Shown piece by piece: positions 58,135 to 64,000 of a stretch of 64,000 nt of DNA. Below the pieces are notes generated by a model. It was not told the origin of the DNA. It ran no database searches and saw only the letters and a list, made by a program, of their open reading frames with translations. The stretch's first letter is position 1. Each line of letters starts with the position of its first letter. Origin of the DNA: Anthracocystis setariae (lineage: Eukaryota; Basidiomycota; Ustilaginomycetes; Ustilaginales; Ustilaginaceae); the NCBI GenBank assembly GCA_928724745.1, contig CAKMXJ010000011.1, positions 372,001 through 436,000 of the forward strand, read 5' to 3'. Position numbers and translations under genes: made by a program.

Positions 58135-58994
58135 TGTTGGAACGCAGAAGTTCCATATTCCGTCTCCCACCTAGAGCATTTCACTTTCGGGCCACAAAAC
58201 CCGACGGCGGGTTTTGCAGCCCGCGTGCGGGTTCGCACCCTTAGCCGGTTTTGGACAACCACGGCGCTTATCACGAGAAACCACCCGAAACCCACACACG
58301 CGCCCGAGACATACGATCCAAGACAGGTGGTTCGAGACATCATCCCAAAACCCGCGGTCGGGTTTCACAATTCCGGATGCGTCACCTGGAAGAATTCAGA
58401 AGTGTTCTGACCCAACCAAGGTACACACTACACGAAAGCGAGAAAGCCTCAAGCGACCGAGCAAGAAGTTCACGCTATGAACACTGTAGCATTCATCAAG
58501 GAACGCTCAGTACGAAAACTGGGAAGCATCTTCTAGTAGTCCCAACGTGTATATAAGTGCTCTCTCGCCATGACTCGTTAGTGCTCTTGGAATTCATCGA
58601 ATCTTTCCCCTATTCACTCTTATCATACCTTCTCTCCGACAACTCGCTGAGTGGTCATCAAAGTACTTATAGTATTCATCGTTCAAGCTTCCTACCTCTG
58701 CAAAACGACGTGAGCGTACGAAACCCGACGTGGATCTTTGGAATAATAACAAAGATAACGTTCGGATATCCTAAGACTTCCGGGATCCTAACAAACCCGC
58801 AGTTTGTCAGAACCCGACGTCGGGGTTGATCACCCGACGCCTACTTCCGTAAGTCACGCCCAAAAGTCAGAATTAACTATTCCTTTTGGCTTCGCCGTAA
58901 GGCCGTCATTTCTTATTTGCTATTATTTCACAAAGACACCCTACAGGGATTGTAATATTATTGAATCTTCAACTAACAAAGTGTGTTCCTAACG
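58135..58994 (+). mobile_element. Possible solo LTR or LTR remnant
   Basis: Starts TGTTGGAAC and ends near GTTCCTAACG, a near inverted pair of the kind that ends many fungal LTRs. A TATATAAG box lies inside at 58550-58557, followed by a pyrimidine-rich stretch as in an R region, and an AT-rich stretch (58910-58985) that could hold the poly(A) signal. Against it: the terminal dinucleotide is not CA, no 5-bp target duplication is visible, and no primer-binding site or coding region adjoins. The boundaries are guesses. Confidence 0.3.
58196..58231. repeat. Pair of GC-rich hairpins (AAAACCCG...CGGGTTTT and CCCGC-GT-GCGGG)
   Basis: 58196-58215 has 8-bp arms around a 4-nt loop; 58220-58231 has 5-bp arms around GT. 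Related hairpins occur at 58348-58365 and 58813-58824. Confidence 0.7.
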
Positions 58995-59010
58995 TACAAC
59001 CAAGTATACC

Positions 59011-59032
59011 AAACACGCAGGCTTGCATGTTT
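59011..59032 (-). repeat. Right copy of the 22-bp imperfect palindrome
   Basis: Begins AAACACGCAGG and ends GCATGTTT. Pairs with 57479-57500 in inverted orientation (20/22). As a direct repeat the match is weaker (18/22). Confidence 0.6.
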
Positions 59033-59815
59033 GTCTCTCACCTGGTAACCTACCAAGCTTCCTAGCCTACAGCGCCCACTCGGACGAGTGCGGTCAATCT
59101 CACTTCGCTCTTGCTGACTTTATTGCCGGAGAAGATTGACGATTGACTCAGTGATCCCAAACACACTCCCAAGATTGCAGCTTGAAGTCAATCAAGGGAC
59201 GCGGCAAACACGCGCCTGTTATGATTGGGATATCGGGAGAGTTAGTGTTTGGTTTTAGTATTAACATGGGCGGGGGTAGTTCCCCCGATGAGGTCCCGGA
59301 TCGGTGATCGGGGCAGACTGCGGCATCTCCCGGGGGGGGTATCCGGGAGGGCCACATAATCCCACACCCTGATCCCATCACACTCACGTTAGGACGTCGA
59401 TTGTATTTTAGCTTACTCACTATAGTAGGTGGAAATATCAGACCTTCTCCCGATCTCCCGCTCACCCGCTCCGCTATCTTGGCAACAATCCCGGGAGCTA
59501 CACCCGGTACCATGCCCCTGGCCTCAATACAGACGCACAGCCATGTTCCGAGGTTCCCAGACCCCAGGAGCATAACAGCGCCCTTGCGTGTTTGCAATCA
59601 CACTCGAACGTCTACCCACCACACAATAGTGATTAGACGCGCACAGAATCTAATACACTCTTGGCCATATCCACTTCCCAAGGCCCAGCCATCCCACCTT
59701 TGCTGATGCTATTTCCAATGCAAAGCAGAGGCCCGGTTGAATGCCCACATCAATTCCCCCCATTGCCAAAAAAAAAAAAACCCATCTGTGGCGCATCGGA
59801 ACTTGCAGGAGAGTT

Positions 59816-59852
59816 CTCTGGCATTGCCCCACTGTCCCTGGCAATGCCAGAG
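59816..59852. repeat. Perfect 13-bp inverted repeat, 11-nt loop
   Basis: Arms CTCTGGCATTGCC (59816-59828) and GGCAATGCCAGAG (59840-59852), just after a 13-A tract. Lies in the second block of the repeat island. Confidence 0.8.
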
Positions 59853-61354
59853 TCTGGATCCAGAGCATCAAGGGTTGGTTGATATAGGTTGTCTTGGGCT
59901 GCTTTCCTCTCCTTGTGCCTTTCAATCACAAATGTTGCAGCTGATGCACATCATGAAGCACAAGGAGCAGGTCAATGCAGGTCTTGAGTACTGTTGGCTA
60001 TGCTCATTGTGGTATCTGGCAAAGGAAGAATCCCAGCCATACCGCATGCTGCAGAGAGCAGCACCTAAAGTCTTGGCCATTGACCATGTACAACTTCCAC
60101 CTAACGCTCTGCCTGTCAAACGCCACTTTTGCGCTGGATATCAAAGCAATGATTCCTCTGAACGGGGGCCAGCAATGTCTTTGTTGACAAACGCAAATGC
60201 GGAAGGCAGATCTACAAGTTCTTTGCTGACAAGATGATTTTAGAAAGTGCAGGCAGAAGGGCTTGATGGTGCCTGGTTGCTACCATCATGCAAAAAAAAA
60301 GCACCTGGGGATGGTGACAAAGCTCTTTTGATGCTGTTATTGACATTGCCTTCTCTTCTCATGCAAGCATTCCTGGGCAAGCTAGTGGATGGCAAGCCTC
60401 TCAGGACCACCAAAAACCCCAACCAGGATTCCTTTGGCTTCTTCAAATCCCTCCCAGTTGCAGGTCTCTTGCACATTTTAGATTTCACCTTGTCCTGTTC
60501 ACCATGATCTCAATTGAATCCCACAGTCTTGTGATGTAAGTCTCAGCTTCTCATATTCACAAAAATGCTCACTCACATACTGACTCTAAAATTTTTTTGA
60601 TGATCATATGTCAAAATGGAACTGTACTACACTGCAGATACTTAATTGTGAAGTACGGCCGCACACACACACACACACAAGGGCCCTGGTACTTTGCACA
60701 ACACAATACTGACATAACAGACAAGGAATGAAGATGGTCGAGAAGGTGAATAGTGCTGTTCCTAGTGAAATGTTGCGGCAAGATTGATGCGGTGAGTGTG
60801 CTCCGCTCAGTGAAGCAATGGAAGAAGAGCCCTCGGGTCCGTCCGCTCTCCACCCCTCGATGCCTTCATTGCCGATGCCAGCGTCCTGAACGCCAATCCA
60901 GGCACTGATGGCAATGAAGGGTAGAAAAGATAGCGTGGTGGTGGATCTGTAATCCGCGAAACTACGCAGTTGGACCAGCGACGGCGTCAACCTCCACCCT
61001 TTCTCGCACATACAAGCCTCTGCTGCTCGCTTTCCCAACTCGAAGAGGTCTAGACACACACTCATTCAAACCAAGCAGCAGCAGCACAAGCAACTGCGGA
61101 GGGGTCATACAAGATTGAAAGGAGACATGAGACATGAGATGAGATGAGAGAAAAATGCAGTGTTGAAACCCGTTGCAATGAGTGAGGAAGGGAAAAACCA
61201 GAGGGGGAAAAGTCCGAGAGCCATTAAAAGCAAGCACACAAAAAGGGGGTAGGAAGGGGGGCAAGGCAAGAGTTTGTACGTTGAGTACGACCCGGACCTG
61301 TGGAGCGAACGTCTAGAGATCTAAACGGGCAGAAAGAGATGAGGAGCCGGGAAT

Positions 61355-64000
61355 TTAGTTGACGTAGTCCTCTACACCACCACACTCGCAGACCAAGACC
61401 CTGTCACCGAATGCATCGTCGATCCTGGCCACCGGAGGCCAGAACTTGTTCTGCCTCAATTCCTTAACAGGGTACACGGCACGCTCGCGCGAGTATGGAC
61501 GGTTCCACTCTTCGCTGGTGATAGTCTGGATGGTGTGCGGCGCGTTCTTGAGCAGGTTGTTGTCCTTGGGCTGCTTGCCTTGACGGATCTCCTCGACTTC
61601 CTGACGAATCGAGATGAAGGCCTCGATGAGACGATCGATCTCCTGGAGCGACTCGGACTCGGTGATCTCGATCAGCAGGCCGGTCGAGATGGGCCAGGAG
61701 CATGTGGGAGGGTGGAAGCCGTAGTCGATCAGACGCTTGGCAAAGTCCATGACTTTCAATCCGACATCCTCGAACTCGGCCACGTCGATGAGCAGCTCGT
61801 GCGCAACGCGACCGCGGTCACCAGTGTACTTGAGCTTGTAGTGCTCCTTCAAGCGGTGAGCGACGTAGTTGGCAGCGAGAAGCGACGTCTCTGTCGACTT
61901 CTTGAGACCACCCCAACCGAGCATCTTGATGTACGCCCAAGCGATGGTAAGGATCGATGCCGAACCCCAAGGAGCCGCCGAGATAGGGTCGATCGCCATC
62001 TCGCCACCGGTGGAAGCGAGAGGGTGACCGGGAAGGAAGGGAGCGAGGTGCTCAGCCACGCAGATGGGTCCAACACCAGGTCCTCCACCACCGTGAGGGA
62101 TCGAGAAAGTCTTGTGAAGGTTCAAATGAGTCACGTCAGCGCCCATGATGGCAGGATTGGTGAGCGCAACCTGAGCCTGCAAGTTAGCACCGTCCAGGTA
62201 GACCTGACCGCCGTTGTCGTGAATGATCTGGAAGGCCTCCTGGATATCCTTAAAGTAGCAACCAGTGGTAGCAGGCTCGGTGATCATGGTGGCAGCCAGT
62301 TCGTTCTTGTGTAGCTCCGCCTTGGCCTTGAGGTCGGCAAGGTCGATGGAACCGTCGGCCTTGGTCTTGACGGGGACGACCCTCATACCGGCCATGATGG
62401 CGGAGGCAGGGTTGGTGCCGTGAGCCGAAGTGGGAATCAGACAAACGTCACGCTTGCCCTCACCCTTGCTCTCGTGGTAGGCACGGATGACGGAAAGACC
62501 AGCAAACTCGCCCTGAGCACCCGAGTTGGGCTGGAGCGAGACAGCAGGGAAACCGGTGATGGTGCAGAGGTCACGTTCGAGCTCGCGGATGAGCACATCG
62601 TACCCTTGGGCCTGGTCTTCGGGGGCGAAGGGGTGCAGCTGAGAGAATTCGGGCTTGGAGATGAGCATCATGCTGGAAGTGGAGTTGAGCTTCATGGTGC
62701 ACGAGCCGAGGGGGATCATGGCATGAACGAGCGAGAGATCCTTGGCCTGGAGCGAGTGGATGTAACGAAGCATCTGTGTCTCGGATCGGTGTGCCGAGAA
62801 GACGGGTTGCTGAAGGAACTTGGAGGTACGGCTAAAGTCGGGAACAGGGGGGAGATCCGAGGACTCGGCGTTGCTGACCTTGGGAGGCGTCGAAATGGTC
62901 AAGGTTTCGGTGGACGAGGCGTTCAGACCGATGCGAGCGGCGATGGCGATCAAGTCCTCGGGCTTGTAGGGGATCTCGCCGGACTTGGTGGTCTTGACTG
63001 CAAAGGCAAAGACGTTGAGCAAGTCGGTGAGCTCCTCGATGCTGACGGTTTCGTCCAGGGTGACACCAACACGGGTGTCGCTGATCCTTCGCAAGTTGAG
63101 GCCAGCCTTCTTGGCCTCCTCGTGCACACGGACGGCGCCAACACCAGCCTTGCTCAGGTCGATGGTCAAGGTGTCGAAGAAAGCACCGTCACGGTTGACG
63201 ACGCGAACACCGAGCTCGGTCAGCTCGTGCTTGAGAAGACGCGTTAGGGCGTGCACCTTGGCAGCGATCTTGCGAAGACCGTCGGGGCCGTGGTAGACGG
63301 CGTACATGGCCGACATGTTGGCGAGGAGGGCCTGGGCGGTGCAAATGTTGGAGGTGGCCTTCTCACGACGAATGTGCTGCTCACGGGTCTGGAGGGCGAG
63401 ACGGTAGGCGGGCTCGCCACGAGCGTCCTTGGAGAGACCGACGAGACGACCGGGGATCTTGCGCTTGATCGAGTCACGCACCGCGAAGAAGGCTGCGTGA
63501 GGACCACCGAAGCCAGGAGGCACACCGAATCGGGCGGCATTACCAAGGGCAATGTCGGCGCCCCACTCACCGGGAGGCTTGATCATGGTGAGAGCAAGAA
63601 GGTCGGTAGCGGCCACGACCATGCCGCCAAAGCCTTTGATCTCCTTGGCGAGCGCTTCCCAGTCGGTGATGCGACCGTCAACGTCAGGGTACTGGACAAG
63701 AGCGCCAATGATGTCGTCCCGGGGAACCTGCTCAGCAGAGGGGAGACGGTGGCCCTCGGGCGTTCGAATGTCGGAGACGACAACCTTGATGCCAAAGCCC
63801 TTGGCTCGCTGACGGAGGACCGCGATGGTCTGGGGGAGGACACCTCGGTCGACAAGGAAGGTCTTACGCTTGCTCTTGGTCTGACCGTAAGCGAGGATCA
63901 TGGCCTCTGCAGCAGCAGTACCCTCGTCGAGGAGCGAGGCGTTAGCAAGGTCGAGGCCGGTGAGCGACTTGACCATGGTCTGGAAGTTGATAAGTGATTC
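61355..64000 (-). CDS. GCV2: Glycine decarboxylase P-protein, N-terminus cut by window edge
   Basis: PLP-dependent P-protein of the mitochondrial glycine cleavage system; it decarboxylates glycine and loads the aminomethyl group on the H-protein lipoate. The frame is open from the stop at 61355 to the right edge, 881 residues, and begins in the conserved block SLINFQTMVKSLTGLDLANA just before ASLLDEGTAAAEAM, so roughly 100-200 N-terminal residues including the targeting peptide lie outside. An internal ATG at 63976 is not the start. PLP lysine in LNLHKTFSIPHGGGGPGVG (codon at 62111-62113), with AHGTNPASA upstream and LVQYPDVDGRITDW in the N-terminal half. The C-terminal half is full and ends CECGGVEDYVN. 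No intron in the visible part. Confidence 0.97.
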   Translation of the reverse strand, partial: ESLINFQTMVKSLTGLDLANASLLDEGTAAAEAMILAYGQTKSKRKTFLVDRGVLPQTIAVLRQRAKGFGIKVVVSDIRTPEGHRLPSAEQVPRDDIIGALVQYPDVDGRITDWEALAKEIKGFGGMVVAATDLLALTMIKPPGEWGADIALGNAARFGVPPGFGGPHAAFFAVRDSIKRKIPGRLVGLSKDARGEPAYRLALQTREQHIRREKATSNICTAQALLANMSAMYAVYHGPDGLRKIAAKVHALTRLLKHELTELGVRVVNRDGAFFDTLTIDLSKAGVGAVRVHEEAKKAGLNLRRISDTRVGVTLDETVSIEELTDLLNVFAFAVKTTKSGEIPYKPEDLIAIAARIGLNASSTETLTISTPPKVSNAESSDLPPVPDFSRTSKFLQQPVFSAHRSETQMLRYIHSLQAKDLSLVHAMIPLGSCTMKLNSTSSMMLISKPEFSQLHPFAPEDQAQGYDVLIRELERDLCTITGFPAVSLQPNSGAQGEFAGLSVIRAYHESKGEGKRDVCLIPTSAHGTNPASAIMAGMRVVPVKTKADGSIDLADLKAKAELHKNELAATMITEPATTGCYFKDIQEAFQIIHDNGGQVYLDGANLQAQVALTNPAIMGADVTHLNLHKTFSIPHGGGGPGVGPICVAEHLAPFLPGHPLASTGGEMAIDPISAAPWGSASILTIAWAYIKMLGWGGLKKSTETSLLAANYVAHRLKEHYKLKYTGDRGRVAHELLIDVAEFEDVGLKVMDFAKRLIDYGFHPPTCSWPISTGLLIEITESESLQEIDRLIEAFISIRQEVEEIRQGKQPKDNNLLKNAPHTIQTITSEEWNRPYSRERAVYPVKELRQNKFWPPVARIDDAFGDRVLVCECGGVEDYVN

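Larger units (their letters stand above)
57033..61354. other. Gene-poor, repeat-like island
   Basis: 4.3 kb without a supported gene. Visible parts: the FRS1 3' flank (to about 57250); an AT-richer block with palindromes, bounded by two inverted 22-mers (57479-57500 and 59011-59032); LTR-like signals (58135-58994); several short hairpins built from AAACCCG/CGGGTTT; a second block (59150-60600) of different texture with a 13-bp hairpin and degenerate frames; an (AC)n tract at about 60662-60680; and the GCV2 3' flank (60900-61354). Base composition and broken frames suggest old transposon remains. I recognise no reverse transcriptase, integrase or transposase motif. Confidence 0.6.

Noticed and set aside
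58218..58245. GGGTTCGCACCC resembling a tRNA T-arm
   Set aside because: The T-loop consensus and stem pairing do not hold, and no A box or acceptor stem is found at the right distance.

Overview
The window looks like nuclear DNA of a basidiomycete smut fungus (Ustilaginales). The gene set is purely eukaryotic. Genes are dense and intron-poor, including one 9.4-kb open reading frame without an intron. The few introns are short with GTAAG/GTACG/GTGAG donors, and the proteins carry the serine/alanine-rich linkers typical of this group. A complete Argonaute gene is present. As I recall, Ustilago maydis has lost its RNAi genes whereas relatives such as U. hordei and Sporisorium reilianum keep them, so a non-maydis smut is more likely. 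The species is inferred, not shown.

Layout. 1-13 kb: BCS1 (cut by the left edge), NCS6, an unnamed LisH-CTLH-WD40 protein, OST3, a purine-cytosine permease, dynamitin, UMP-CMP kinase and a small mitochondrial membrane protein. 13-29 kb: FAM32A, a DUF4202 protein, a Trm140/METTL2-type tRNA m3C methyltransferase, eRF1, PEX1, a PX-domain protein, a four-exon complex I subunit (NDUFB4-like), SNRNP27 and prephenate dehydrogenase. 30-47 kb: TEL1/ATM, a fatty acid hydroxylase-fold enzyme, kinetochore MIS12/MTW1, proteasome beta4 and a DUF2461 protein. 48-57 kb: Argonaute, an EST1/SMG7-like protein and PheRS beta. 57-61.3 kb: a gene-poor island with palindromes, hairpins and transposon-like signals. 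61.3-64 kb: glycine decarboxylase P-protein (GCV2), cut by the right edge.

Most genes are housekeeping genes and do not form one pathway. Loose themes are tRNA modification and translation (NCS6, m3C methyltransferase, eRF1, PheRS), mitochondrial function (BCS1, complex I subunit, GCV2, a small targeted protein) and telomere or RNA surveillance (TEL1, EST1/SMG7-like, Argonaute). Five genes needed splicing by hand: FAM32A, NDUFB4-like, MIS12, PRE1 and DUF2461.

Points most worth a second look: an RGG-rich insertion inside the Argonaute PAZ region; a possible splice fusion of the DUF4202 gene to the tRNA methyltransferase gene; short upstream ORFs whose stop overlaps the main start (ATGA) at TEL1 and the PX gene; a perfect 19-bp hairpin upstream of TEL1; and the repeat island flanked by near-identical inverted palindromes that differ only by transitions.
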